NCBI RefSeq assembly: GCF_938045345.1 | Contig: NZ_CALIMS010000058.1 | Location: forward strand, 1-62,541 | Direction of reading: 5' to 3' | Origin: an uncultured Campylobacter sp. | GTDB taxonomy: Bacteria; Campylobacterota; Campylobacteria; Campylobacterales; Campylobacteraceae | DNA length: 62,541 nucleotides | Shown here: piece after piece, positions 1 to 8,656 of the stretch | Layout of the letters: each line of letters opens with the position of its first letter | How positions within the stretch are numbered: position 1 is the stretch's first letter | Translations under genes and position numbers: made by a program | The notes under the pieces: model-generated | Told to the model about the DNA's origin: nothing | Seen by the model: the letters and a program-made list of their open reading frames with translations, nothing else | Databases searched by the model: none

Positions 1-275
1 CACATAGGATCTCCGGGTCCTGCGATACCGATGACCGAGATATCTTGTCTAAATTTAAATAGATTTTCTACGTATTCCACGGCCTCGTCCGGGCTTTGCA
101 CCCTCCCCGTTACGCCGGGGCGATTTTCGTTGGCGCAGTCGTAGATGCGGTTGCAAAAATTGCATTGGATATTGCAATGTGGCGCTACGGGAAGGTGCAC
201 GCGCCCGTAGGCGGCGGACGCCTTTTTGCTAAAGCAGGGGTGGTTGTCGAAAGAGGGTTTGGCGAAAAAATTCAT
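1..275 (-). CDS. nifB: NifB-type radical SAM protein, 5' part (runs off window)
   Basis: The minus-strand frame begins at ATG 275 and stays open to the window edge (about 91 residues seen). It contains HPCFS, GRVHLPVAP and the radical SAM cysteine motif CNIQCNFC (C34, C38, C41), then CNRIYDC and NRPGV, followed by a glycine-rich GIAGPGDP. This combination is typical of NifB, which builds the 8Fe-9S-C core of nitrogenase cofactors with SAM; shorter NifB-like proteins occur in organisms without nitrogenase. The start overlaps the stop of the upstream polyferredoxin gene by one base (TGATG), so the two are probably co-translated. No nitrogenase structural gene lies in the window. Family call is firm; the function in this organism is not known. 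Confidence 0.85.
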   Translation of the reverse strand, partial: MNFFAKPSFDNHPCFSKKASAAYGRVHLPVAPHCNIQCNFCNRIYDCANENRPGVTGRVQSPDEAVEYVENLFKFRQDISVIGIAGPGDPM

Positions 276-1051
276 CAATCTTTTTTCCTTCCGAATTTGA
301 TGGCGTCCACGTGGCAAACATCCATACAATCGCCGCAGTTCGTGCAGTTCATCTCGTCGGGCCTAGTGCCCATTTCGCATTTGCGCAAACAGGCGTTGCA
401 GTTATCGCAAGCGTCTGTTTTATAAACGCGAAATATTGAAATTTTACGCAGCAGCTCCATTATGCCGCCGCTCGGACAGGCGAAGCGGCACCATAAATTT
501 GCGACGATCAAGGACGCGGCGATGAGGGCCACGACGACGGCAGTGCGAACCGCCCAGTACCAGTCGGAAAATTTAAAAGACATGATAACGGCGTTTAGGT
601 ACTCGTCGCTGGTGCGGATAGGGATCATGACGCGAGGGTTACCGTAGATAAAATATACGCCCGCGCTAAGCAAAACGGCTAGAACCATGCCTATTTGCGC
701 ATATCGTAGCTTTCTATTATTTTTTAGCTTAAGCTTAAAAGCGGCAAATTTGCCGAGCATTTGATTTACGAATCCGCCCGGGCAAAGCCAGCCGCAAAAC
801 GCGCGCCCAAGGAAAATAACCAGCACGGGGATAAATAGCCAAAAGCCGAAAAACACAGTCGCGATCCGCCCCCAGCACGTAACGATCGGACAGGATTGGC
901 AGTTTACGAAAGGCACGATAAAAGGGCATCTAAAAATCCCGTAATACGCCCATTGTCCGATCGCGCCTATAAAAATCAGCTGGACCAAGCGACGAATTTT
1001 AGTTAGCCTAGAGACTTTTTTCATCTTTGCCATATTTACTATACTAAACAT
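275..1051 (-). CDS. Membrane polyferredoxin with CGWLCP motif (NapH/CcoG-like)
   Basis: A 258-residue membrane iron-sulfur protein. About four hydrophobic segments are visible (roughly residues 22-45, 65-85, 115-135, 165-190). The cytoplasmic loop motif CGWLCPGG and a second WCRFACPSGG are signatures of the NapH/NosR/CcoG 4Fe-4S membrane family, which passes electrons between quinols or ferredoxins and partner enzymes. The C-terminus carries two ferredoxin-type clusters (CDNCNACLRKC and CTNCGDCMDVC). The frame overlaps the end of the Tat substrate-binding gene by 8 bases; an internal start at Met7 or Met10 is also possible. The neighbours suggest it feeds electrons to a low-potential enzyme, which is inference. 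Confidence 0.85.
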   Translation of the reverse strand: MFSIVNMAKMKKVSRLTKIRRLVQLIFIGAIGQWAYYGIFRCPFIVPFVNCQSCPIVTCWGRIATVFFGFWLFIPVLVIFLGRAFCGWLCPGGFVNQMLGKFAAFKLKLKNNRKLRYAQIGMVLAVLLSAGVYFIYGNPRVMIPIRTSDEYLNAVIMSFKFSDWYWAVRTAVVVALIAASLIVANLWCRFACPSGGIMELLRKISIFRVYKTDACDNCNACLRKCEMGTRPDEMNCTNCGDCMDVCHVDAIKFGRKKD

Positions 1052-1904
1052 CTTTTACACCAAACCTTTCTATGAGTTCGAGCCCGCGCGCCGAATGGAT
1101 GGAGGTAAAGCCGTGTCGCTCGAAAATTTCCTGCCCCTCCACGGAGCAAACGAAGTCCGCGAAGTCGTCGGCTAGCTTCTCGTCCTTTACATACTTCATG
1201 ATATTTAGCGTAAAGGTAAGCGGCCCCGGCGGGATGAGTTTCTCGTCGATAGGCATATATTCGATCTTGTCTTTAAACCTATCGTGCGTCGTTAGGCGCT
1301 TTTCGATTATGGACGCATCGCCCTTTCCCTCTACGAGATCGCACATCATCTGGATGACACATGAGCCGTTGGCGACCATATTTTTCATAACGGGCCCCGT
1401 GAGACCTGAGTTTTTCAAAATTCCCTTTACCGGTCCGCTACCCGGAGGCGAAGCCCTTAGCGGCAGCATCACCCGCACGCTGGGCTCTGCTAGATCCTTT
1501 AGATCGCGAATACCCGCGGGATTTCCTTTCGGCACTACTAAAACGTAGTCGGTAAAACACAGCGGTCTAAAGCGGAGGCTAAGCCCTGCTTTGCGTAGTT
1601 TTTGAGAGAGCTCCAAAACGCGAGCGCCGAAAACCTCCGTCTTACCCTGCAAGGCCAGTAGCGACTTCCCGAGCGCACCCGCAAAGGCGCCGGTGTACTG
1701 GATATTATGTCCCGTTTTGGACTCGTACGCTGCGTTTATCTGCGCAAAAGCCTCGGATAGTCCTCCGCACGACCAAACCTGCAACGAATCGGGCTTAAAC
1801 GGCGTATAGCCTGCGAGCATCGCTTCAGGTCCGGCGATGGCTGCCGCTGCCAAAGCTCCTTTTAAAAAGCCGCGACGAGATTCATCTATCTCTTTAAATT
1901 TCAT
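1044..1904 (-). CDS. Tat-exported substrate-binding protein (ModA-like fold)
   Basis: A 286-residue periplasmic binding protein. The N-terminus has a twin-arginine signal (SRRGFLKGA at about residues 9-17) followed by an alanine-rich hydrophobic stretch, unusual for binding proteins and typical of proteins exported folded or next to cofactor-containing partners. The body resembles the molybdate/tungstate/sulfate binding family (segments like WSCGGLSEAF, DYVLVVPKGNPAGI, and a C-terminal ADDFADFVCSVEGQEIFERHGF). No ABC permease or ATPase gene is adjacent, so it may deliver an oxyanion or ligand to the membrane ferredoxin system rather than to a transporter. The ligand cannot be read from sequence. 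Confidence 0.75.
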   Translation of the reverse strand: MKFKEIDESRRGFLKGALAAAAIAGPEAMLAGYTPFKPDSLQVWSCGGLSEAFAQINAAYESKTGHNIQYTGAFAGALGKSLLALQGKTEVFGARVLELSQKLRKAGLSLRFRPLCFTDYVLVVPKGNPAGIRDLKDLAEPSVRVMLPLRASPPGSGPVKGILKNSGLTGPVMKNMVANGSCVIQMMCDLVEGKGDASIIEKRLTTHDRFKDKIEYMPIDEKLIPPGPLTFTLNIMKYVKDEKLADDFADFVCSVEGQEIFERHGFTSIHSARGLELIERFGVKDV

Positions 1905-1972
1905 GCAATCTCTCCTTTCTTTGGATTGTTAAATTTACAAAGCTCTTTATTTTAAAATTTAGAGCGACCCGC

Positions 1973-2279
1973 TTAAAGCAGTTCTATAAACGCTTCTAGA
2001 CGCGTGCGAATTTGCCCGACGTCCTGTTTGGAGTAGTCGGTCTCCAAACTCATATAGTTCGCTCCCGCTTCGCGGCTTGCCTCCTTTATTTTTTCGTCTC
2101 GATCGCGTAGGTGTGGCAGTCCACGACGTCGACGACGCCGTCCGCTTGATACTCGCGGATAAATTCCTTGATAATATCGCCTCTGGCGTCGTTTTGATAC
2201 ATCACCGAACATGGAATTTTAATGTAGCGCTCGGCGATATTTGCGACCAGATCGCCCTTTGTTTGCACTTAGCGAGGAC
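1973..2279 (-). pseudogene. C-terminal remnant of 2-hydroxyacyl-CoA dehydratase / double-cubane protein
   Basis: Two minus-strand frames together rebuild the C-terminal 95-100 residues of the HgdB/YjiM family: AERYIKIPCS, then DGVVDVV..CHTYAIETKK in one frame and KEASREAG, METDYS-like LETDYS and GQIRTRLEAF in the next. A run of six A (minus strand; T6 at 2089-2094) sits at the frame change and one more A would restore it. The N-terminal two thirds is missing, and the fragment is joined directly to the truncated activase gene. In intact systems the protein carries a 4Fe-4S or a double-cubane 8Fe-9S cluster. Dead as it stands unless the frame change is a sequencing error. Confidence 0.75.
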
Positions 2280-2773
2280 GGTCTCGGCAAAAACAGTGCA
2301 TAGGGGCTTAGTTTGATCGCGGGATTTTTGCGGGCGGTTTTGTAAATTTCGCTTAATTCTAGCCCCAGGCGGCCCGCACTGATCTCTAAAAATTTACCCG
2401 TGCCCGCCGAGCACTTGTCGTTCATAATAAAATCCGCTGGTTTGCCGTTTTCTATTTTGATCGCTTTGGTGTCTTGCCCGCCCACATCGATGACGGTGCA
2501 GTCTTGCTCAAATAAAAAGTGTGCCCCAGGCCCGTGGCATAAAATTTCGCTCATGCTAAGCTGCGCGTACTCCACGCTAACGCGTCCGTAGCCCGTAGCC
2601 GTCACGAAGCCCCCTGCGTAGCCTTTTTGCTCCAAATTTTGCTTGATCTGGTGCACGACCTTGACCGCGCTAAAGCCGCTTGGCAGCAAAAATAGCTCAC
2701 AAAATTCGCCGCGCTCGTCCATAACGGCGACCTTTGACGAGGTAGAGCCGATGTCGATACCGATAAAATGCAT
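2269..2773 (-). pseudogene. Truncated 2-hydroxyacyl-CoA dehydratase activase (HgdC/YjiL/BadF ATPase)
   Basis: The N-terminal 155 or so residues are a clear ASKHA-fold activase: GIDIGSTSSKVAVMD, IDVGGQDTK and MNDKCSAGTGKFLE, the last with the cysteine that helps bind the bridging 4Fe-4S cluster. Family members are about 250-270 residues. After the segment IKLSP the frame breaks at G4 (2303-2306): one extra base would continue into LCTVFAET, the expected next motif. The gene then stops short and runs into the HgdB-like remnant near 2268-2279. So at least two small frameshifts and one large deletion removed the C-terminus of the activase and most of its partner. Confidence 0.8.
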
Positions 2774-2935
2774 AAAATTTTAAATCCGTCGAAAAATATT
2801 TCTACGCCGTAGAACTTTGATTTGAATGTTAGTCTTTTTAAGCTTTTAGACTGCTGAAATTTAGCGTAGGCTTGCGGCGCGGATAAAATTTAGCTTTGCG
2901 CCGCATTTGAATTGGTTTTAAATTTAGATTTAAAT

Positions 2936-3868
2936 TTAGCGCTCGCGGGCGATTAAAATTCCGCTTAAAATCACCACCGCAATGCCTGCTAGCACGATCG
3001 GACCGGGCAGCCGGTCGCCTAGCATAATGCCGAGTGCCATGCTAAATAGGATGTCGCTGTAGCTGATCGCGGCGACTATGCCCGCTTTGCGTGAAGCGGC
3101 GTAGGCGCGCGTCATGTAAATTTGAAAGTAGATACCGCTGACACCCAGAAGCGCCACGAGCACCCAGCCAAAAAGGCTTGGCGGGTTGAAGTAAGCGAGC
3201 TTCGCTAAATCCGCGCCGCTGAAAAGTCCTAAAATTTTAACCTCGCTACCTTCAAGCACCCAGCCCGTTATCATCATCGTAGCACTTAGAAAGGTGGCGG
3301 ACGAGACGAAAACCAGCACGATGAGGTTGGTGGCGTAGTGTTTGCGAAGCTCGCGCACGCTCGTGTATGCAAGCCCCGCGCACATGCCGCCGAAGATTCC
3401 CACCGCGTCGGTTACGCTGATGCCGATGTGCGGGCGCACGACGAGTAAAATTCCGCCAAAGCCCAGCAGTATCGCGAACCATGCCTTGGAACTTAGCTTT
3501 TCGCCTAAGAAAAACGCCGAAAATAGCGCGGTGAAAATGGGTGCCGTCTTTTGGAAGGTAAAAGCGGTGCCAAGATCGATGTGAGCGATATTATAAAAGG
3601 TCGCTAAGATACCGCAGCTGCCGATAAAACCGCGAAACGCGAGTAGCCACGGCTTGCCGCCCGGGCCCAGGTTTTTTACCCGCCGTAGCGAAAATAGCAC
3701 GATCGCGATGCCTACGACGTTACGGAAAAATACGATCTCGGCGCTACTCATCCGCTCCGCCATCACCTTGGCTAGCGCGCCGTTTAGCGCGAAATAAAAG
3801 CTCGCTACGAGCATATAGTAAACGCCAAGATGTTTCAGCCAAAACGCGGAGTAAAGCTTCTGCTTCAT
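2936..3868 (-). CDS. EamA/DMT-family transporter, copy 2
   Basis: A 310-residue inner-membrane protein with ten hydrophobic segments in two EamA repeats, the usual size of drug/metabolite exporters. Conserved features include SSAEIVFFRNVVG near the start, AFTFQKTAPIFTALF in the first half and KAGIVAAISYSDILFS in the second. It starts 6 bases after the stop of the upstream paralogue (3875-4780), with which it shares motif order and spacing throughout, so the pair is a tandem duplication in one transcript. Substrate unknown; amino acids, nucleotides or cofactors are typical for the family. Confidence 0.85.
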   Translation of the reverse strand: MKQKLYSAFWLKHLGVYYMLVASFYFALNGALAKVMAERMSSAEIVFFRNVVGIAIVLFSLRRVKNLGPGGKPWLLAFRGFIGSCGILATFYNIAHIDLGTAFTFQKTAPIFTALFSAFFLGEKLSSKAWFAILLGFGGILLVVRPHIGISVTDAVGIFGGMCAGLAYTSVRELRKHYATNLIVLVFVSSATFLSATMMITGWVLEGSEVKILGLFSGADLAKLAYFNPPSLFGWVLVALLGVSGIYFQIYMTRAYAASRKAGIVAAISYSDILFSMALGIMLGDRLPGPIVLAGIAVVILSGILIARER

Positions 3869-3874
3869 CGCGCG

Positions 3875-4780
3875 CTACTTTCGGTTCGCCACGAGCGCGC
3901 CCGCGACGATGATGAGCGCCATGCCCCCAAGCGCCATGAAACTGGGCAGGGCGTCGCCTAGCAGCAGCCCAAATAGCGTCGAAAAGATGATGTCTGCGTA
4001 GCTGATCGTAGCTACTATGCCCGCTTTGCGCGTCGCGGCGTAGGCCTTGGTGACGTAGGTTTGATAAAACAGCCCCAGCAGCCCCAAAAGCACGGCAAAG
4101 AGCCAACCCTGCGCGTTTGGAATTTTAAATTTGCAAAGCATAAAGCTCAGCGCGGGCGCGTCTATAAATTCCGCCGCGATCATAAGCGCTACGGGCATCA
4201 GCGTGCCGGCAAGAAGCGCAGAGAGGATGATCGTATCGGAGCTATAGTATTTACGTAGCCCGCGCACGGAGGTAAACGCCATCGCGGCGAATAATCCGCT
4301 TAAAATTCCAAAAATATCGCTCGGTTGCAAGCCAAACTGCGGCTGAATTACCAAAACGATGCCCACAAATCCGAGACAGACCGAGAACCAACCCATCGCG
4401 CCGAATTTTTCGCCGAGGGTAAAGTACGCGATGATCGCCGTCCAAATGGGCGCCGTTTTTTGAAAGGTAAATGCCTCGCCGAGGCTGATATTAGCGACGT
4501 TATAAAAAAATACTATTAGCCCCAAAATCCCGATAATGCCGCGAAACGCGAGCGTAAAAGGATGACCGCCCTTGTTTGCGAAGCGCGCCGTACGGGGACG
4601 AGCCTTGATTTTATAAAGCAGGATCAAAAGTCCGGGCAGATTGCGAAAGAGCACGACCTCAAGCGATGAAATTTGCGCACCCAAAAGCTTGGCAAAAACG
4701 CCCGTAAGAGAGTTGTAAAAGCACGCCATCAGCATATAATACACGCTTAGATGGTGCAGAAAGAAGTTGTTGTATTTCAT
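3875..4780 (-). CDS. EamA/DMT-family transporter, copy 1
   Basis: A 301-residue membrane protein with ten predicted helices. It matches the downstream copy in SSLEVVLFRNLPG, AFTFQKTAPIWTAII and KAGIVATISYADIIFS, but the two have diverged considerably, so the duplication is not recent. A -10 box (TATAAT on the minus strand, 4808-4803) lies about 25 bases before the start and probably drives both copies. Whether the two act as separate exporters or as a paired heteromer cannot be told from sequence. Confidence 0.85.
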   Translation of the reverse strand: MKYNNFFLHHLSVYYMLMACFYNSLTGVFAKLLGAQISSLEVVLFRNLPGLLILLYKIKARPRTARFANKGGHPFTLAFRGIIGILGLIVFFYNVANISLGEAFTFQKTAPIWTAIIAYFTLGEKFGAMGWFSVCLGFVGIVLVIQPQFGLQPSDIFGILSGLFAAMAFTSVRGLRKYYSSDTIILSALLAGTLMPVALMIAAEFIDAPALSFMLCKFKIPNAQGWLFAVLLGLLGLFYQTYVTKAYAATRKAGIVATISYADIIFSTLFGLLLGDALPSFMALGGMALIIVAGALVANRK

Positions 4781-4802
4781 CGCGACCCTTTAAATTTGCG
4801 GA

Positions 4803-4808
4803 ATTATA
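4803..4808 (-). promoter_or_regulatory. -10 box of the EamA pair
   Basis: TATAAT on the minus strand, about 23 bases ahead of ATG 4780. No -35 is obvious, as is common for sigma-70 promoters in Campylobacter. Confidence 0.5.
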
Positions 4809-5292
4809 CACGCATAATGATTAAATTTTAATATCCCGCCGTTTTAATATTTCGTCGCGCCATCTGCTTTTGCGCGCTTGGACGTGACGGCTCGGTTTTG
4901 CACTTCGGCGCTTGTATGCGCAAAGCAGTAAAATTTACGCAGCTGCGGGTTTACACGCCTTCGCGCGTTCTCGCCCGTTTTTGTGCTTTGACCGCTAGCT
5001 TTCGCACTTAGACCGAGGTTTTAAAATTTTATAAAATTTCGTGTAGCCCCAGTTTCGCGTCGTCCGCGGCGACGGATCGCGCGTTTTGATGCCTTGCGTC
5101 CGTGCGGCGTCCCGCTAGTGCCGCTGCTCGCGTATGTGAGCCGCAAGCGCATCTCGTCGAATGCGTCCGTCGCGCTGATGTCTATGCGAGCTGCGGTAAA
5201 ATTCCATAAAATTTAGCTCTTAAATTTTATAAAATTTTGCCGCTTAGCTCCGCGAGCGAGCGCGTAGAATTTGGCTTTAATCTATTTTTGGT
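4809..5292. other. Non-coding gap between divergent EamA and der genes
   Basis: About 480 bases between divergently transcribed units. I see no RNA gene, hairpin terminator or protein with family motifs. The right end holds three short TTTATAAAATTT-type words (5027-5040, 5207-5215, 5226-5238). Open frames here are short and lack motifs. Confidence 0.5.
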
Positions 5293-5298
5293 TATAAT
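5293..5298 (+). promoter_or_regulatory. -10 box of der
   Basis: TATAAT, 25 bases ahead of the GTG start chosen for der. It lies inside the longer open frame, which argues against the upstream ATG at 5237. Confidence 0.55.
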
Positions 5299-5323
5299 CA
5301 CGCCAAAAACTACAAGGACGAAC

Positions 5324-6709
5324 GTGAAAAGTTTGATCATCATCGGGCGCCCCAACGTCGGCAAGTCGAGCCTTTTTAACCGCCTAGCGGGCGCTCGCAT
5401 CGCCATCACGAGCGACGTTGCGGGCACGACGCGCGATACCAATAAAGCAGAAGCTGAAATTTTCGATCGTCGCGTGCGCGTGATCGATTCGGGCGGTCTG
5501 GACGACACCTCCGAGCTGTTTGTGCGCGTGCAGACTAAGACGCTAAGCGAGGCAAAGAGCGCGGATTTGATAATCTTTATGACGGACGGCAAGCTGCTTC
5601 CAAGCGATGATGAGCGGCGGATATTTTTCTCGCTGCAAAAGCTCGGTAAGCCCATTGCCCTAGCGGTCAATAAGATCGACGGCAAGCGCGATGAGGAGCG
5701 CAGCTGGGAGTTTAACGAATTCGGCGTTAAATTTTTCCCGATCTCCGTCTCGCACAACAGCGGCATCGACGAGCTCAAAGAGTGGATATACGGCTTTTTG
5801 GATCCCGCGCCCGTGCAGCAGGACGAGGATGAAATTTTTGATGATTTTATAGAGGGCTTTAACGACGAGGGCGAGCCGAAAGAGGGGCGCGACGAGGAAT
5901 TTTATGCAGACAAGACCATCGGCGTGGGCATCATCGGGCGGGTGAACGTCGGTAAATCGAGCCTTCTAAACGCGCTTGTCGGCTCGCAGCGCTCGGTCGT
6001 GAGCGATTATGCGGGTACGACGATCGATCCGGTGAACGAAAGCACGGAATTTGGGGGGCGTACGCTTGAGTTTATCGACACGGCGGGCATTCGCCGCCGC
6101 GGTAAGATCGAGGGCATCGAGCGCTTCGCGCTAAATCGCACCGAAAAAATTTTACAAAACTCCGACATCGCGCTTTTGGTGCTTGACGCAAGCGAGCCGC
6201 TAAACGAGCTGGACGAGCGCATAGCGGGGCTTGCGGCTAAATTTGAACTAGGTCTAATCATAATTTTAAACAAATGGGATCTTTGCGAGCGCGATTACGA
6301 CGAGTTTTGCCGCGATCTGCGCGATAGGTTTAAATTTCTTTCCTACGCGCCGATCATCAGCGTCAGCGCGACGGACAGGAAGCGGATACATAAAATTTAC
6401 CCGCTCATTTTGGAGGTTTATTCAAATTTCACGCGCAAGCTCGGCACCGCAAGGATCAATGAAGCGGTAGAAGCCGCGATAAAGGCGCATCCGATACCTC
6501 GCGAGCGGGGCAAATCGGTTAAAATTTACTACGCCGCGCAGATCGGCTTTGCGCCGCCGAAGATCGCTCTTGTGATGAACCGCCCGCAAGCGCTGCATTT
6601 CAGCTACAAGCGCTATTTGATGAACAGGCTGCGCGCGAGCTTTGCTCTTTCGGGAAGTCCGCTAGTGCTGCTGCCGCGCAAAAAAGGGGAGAGCGATGAA
6701 GAGCGGTAA
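5324..6709 (+). CDS. der: Ribosome-assembly GTPase Der (EngA)
   Basis: Tandem GTPase essential for 50S maturation. The first G domain has GRPNVGKSS (P-loop), a DSGG switch (DTxG in most homologues) and NKID; the second has GRVNVGKSS, DTAGIRRRGKI and NKWD; a KH-like C-terminal domain follows, ending in a basic PRKKGE segment. An acidic linker (residues about 160-185) separates the domains. The open frame extends to ATG 5237, but I place the start at GTG 5324: it follows AAGGA at proper distance, begins two residues before the first beta strand, and a TATAAT box lies between the two candidates. The length, 461 residues, then fits the family. The stop overlaps aroK by 14 bases. Confidence 0.95.
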   Translation: MKSLIIIGRPNVGKSSLFNRLAGARIAITSDVAGTTRDTNKAEAEIFDRRVRVIDSGGLDDTSELFVRVQTKTLSEAKSADLIIFMTDGKLLPSDDERRIFFSLQKLGKPIALAVNKIDGKRDEERSWEFNEFGVKFFPISVSHNSGIDELKEWIYGFLDPAPVQQDEDEIFDDFIEGFNDEGEPKEGRDEEFYADKTIGVGIIGRVNVGKSSLLNALVGSQRSVVSDYAGTTIDPVNESTEFGGRTLEFIDTAGIRRRGKIEGIERFALNRTEKILQNSDIALLVLDASEPLNELDERIAGLAAKFELGLIIILNKWDLCERDYDEFCRDLRDRFKFLSYAPIISVSATDRKRIHKIYPLILEVYSNFTRKLGTARINEAVEAAIKAHPIPRERGKSVKIYYAAQIGFAPPKIALVMNRPQALHFSYKRYLMNRLRASFALSGSPLVLLPRKKGESDEER

Positions 6710-7667
6710 TATCGTGCTCATCGGCTTTATGGGGGTCGGCAAGGGCACGGTAGCACGGGCTCTGGCTGCGCAAAGCGGGATGTTTGCGCTTGATTGCGAC
6801 GATATGATCGAAAGCTACGCCAATAAAAAGATCGGGCAAATTTTTAAAGAGCAGGGCGAGCAGAGCTTTAGAAAGATGGAAGAGGGTCTTGCGAAATTTT
6901 TAGAAAAGTCCGTCCGCTGCGCCGTGATCTCCACGGGCGGCGGCTTTTACGCCGTGAAAAATTTAAATAAAATCGGTACCGTCGTGTATCTGAAATCAAG
7001 CTTTGAGGGGATCATTAATCGCTTAAAAAATAGCGAAAACGCGGAGAAAAAATTTGCCAAGCGTCCGCTGTTAGCGGATCTGCAAAAGGCCGCGGCGCTG
7101 CACGCTCAAAGAGACGGGGCATATGAAAAAAAGGCCGATATCATAATCGACGTCGAAAATAAAAGCGTAAAAAAGATCGTAAAAGAAATTTGCTCCGCCT
7201 GCGACGGGCTGAATTTAAAGGGGAAAAAGATGTCTAAGCAGAAGTGCTCCGGCGGCGGCAAAAATTCCGAGCCGCACGGCAAAGAGGGTAAAAACGATAA
7301 GCTTAAAAAGAAAGAGGCGCTAAAGCAAAAGCTGCGTGAGCTGCTGGAGGGCTTAGAGCGCGAGGAAATTCCAAAGCGCGTAATCGCGTGGCACTTCGAT
7401 CTTTACGAGCCTTACGCGCTGCAGCTGGCGGGATCGAGCAGCTACGACGGGGATGACGACGACTGGGCGTGCGAGGACGAGGATGAATTTTATCCCGAAT
7501 ATTCACGCCTGCAGCTTGAATTTTTAAATGAGCTTTCGTGGCGACAGGTTTTAAAACTGCTCGTGCAGGCTCTGCGCGAGCTGCGAGAGCAGATGCCAGA
7601 TGCAAAAATTTTTAAGTGCAAGCACGTCGCTGCGGGCTTCGTAGACGGCGATCTGATTTTGATTTAA
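6696..7667 (+). CDS. aroK: Shikimate kinase with fused C-terminal domain of unknown function
   Basis: Residues 1-170 are shikimate kinase: P-loop GFMGVGKGT (10-18), the DCDD metal/shikimate motif (33-36), FRKME with the substrate Arg59, GGG (81-83) and the lid arginine in KRPLL. It phosphorylates shikimate in aromatic amino acid synthesis. Normal family length is 160-175; here the frame continues without a stop to 323 residues. The extra part begins with a Lys/Gly linker, then a helix-rich, acidic domain (DGDDDDWACEDEDE). An internal ATG at 7230 (MSKQKC) has a strong AAAGGGG ribosome site 7 bases ahead, so the second domain may also be made separately; it may have been its own gene whose upstream stop was lost. 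I do not recognise it. Confidence 0.9.
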   Translation: MKSGNIVLIGFMGVGKGTVARALAAQSGMFALDCDDMIESYANKKIGQIFKEQGEQSFRKMEEGLAKFLEKSVRCAVISTGGGFYAVKNLNKIGTVVYLKSSFEGIINRLKNSENAEKKFAKRPLLADLQKAAALHAQRDGAYEKKADIIIDVENKSVKKIVKEICSACDGLNLKGKKMSKQKCSGGGKNSEPHGKEGKNDKLKKKEALKQKLRELLEGLEREEIPKRVIAWHFDLYEPYALQLAGSSSYDGDDDDWACEDEDEFYPEYSRLQLEFLNELSWRQVLKLLVQALRELREQMPDAKIFKCKHVAAGFVDGDLILI

Positions 7668-7677
7668 AGGAGCAACG

Positions 7678-8646
7678 ATGAGAATTTTAACGGGTCTTCA
7701 GCCCAGCGGCAAGCTGCATTTGGGCAATTACTTCGCGAGCATCAAGCAGATGGTAGATGCGCAAAACGCGGGCGAGCAGATGTTTATGTTTATCGCAAAC
7801 TACCATGCGCTCACGTCCGTAAGCGACGGCGCAAAGCTTAAAAATTCTACCTACGAGGCCGCCGCGGCGTTTTTGTCTCTCGGGATCGATCCGAAAAAGA
7901 CGGTATTTTGGGTGCAAAGCGACGTAAAAGAGGTGCTGGAGCTTTACTGGATTTTAAGCGGATACACGCCGATGGGGCTGCTCGAGCGGGCGCACGCCTA
8001 CAAAGACAAGATCGCCAAGGGCTTTGAGAGCAAGCATGATCTATTTAGCTACCCCGTGCTGATGGCGGCGGACATCCTGCTATACAGCGCAGAGGTCGTG
8101 CCTGTGGGCAAGGATCAGATCCAGCACGTCGAGATCGCCCGCGACATCGCGCTTAAATTTAACAACGCCCACGGCGAAATTTTAACTATTCCGCAAGCGC
8201 GCGTAAACGATGAAGTGGCGATCGTGCCGGGCACGGACGGCGCCAAGATGAGCAAGAGCTATGGCAATACGATCGATATTTTTGCAGATGCCGCAACGCT
8301 AAAGAAGCAAATTTCAAGTATCGTAACGACCTCCGAGCCGCTAGAGGCGCCTAAGCAGTGGCGGGGGTGTAATGTCTATAATATCGCGAAGCTGTTTTTA
8401 AGCGAAGCGGAGCAGGCGGAGCTGCGGGCTCGCTACGAGCGCGGAGGCGAGGGGCATGGGCATTTTAAGGCGTATCTGAACGAGCTCGTGCTTGGCTACT
8501 TTAAAGACGCGCGAGATAAATTCGAATACTATCAAAGCCACCGCGAAATTTTGGATGAGATGCTAAGACAGGGCGCGCAAAGAGCGGCTGCGACGGCTGC
8601 TTCATTGATGCAAAAGGTTCGCGCCGCCGTGGGGATTTATCGCTAA
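7678..8646 (+). CDS. trpS: Tryptophanyl-tRNA synthetase
   Basis: Class I aminoacyl-tRNA synthetase, 322 residues, the expected size. N-terminal TGLQPSGKLHLGNY holds the HIGH-type motif (HLGN), and KMSKSYGN is the KMSKS signature; GKDQIQHVEIARDIA is the conserved tryptophan-binding region. AAAGGAG precedes the ATG. It lies 10 bases after aroK, so the two are cotranscribed; aroK and trpS are both linked to aromatic amino acids. Confidence 0.97.
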   Translation: MRILTGLQPSGKLHLGNYFASIKQMVDAQNAGEQMFMFIANYHALTSVSDGAKLKNSTYEAAAAFLSLGIDPKKTVFWVQSDVKEVLELYWILSGYTPMGLLERAHAYKDKIAKGFESKHDLFSYPVLMAADILLYSAEVVPVGKDQIQHVEIARDIALKFNNAHGEILTIPQARVNDEVAIVPGTDGAKMSKSYGNTIDIFADAATLKKQISSIVTTSEPLEAPKQWRGCNVYNIAKLFLSEAEQAELRARYERGGEGHGHFKAYLNELVLGYFKDARDKFEYYQSHREILDEMLRQGAQRAAATAASLMQKVRAAVGIYR

Positions 8647-8656
8647 GGAGAGTGAG

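Noticed and set aside
5237..5323. Upstream extension of der
   Set aside because: A -10 box lies within it, and GTG 5324 has the better ribosome site and fits homology.
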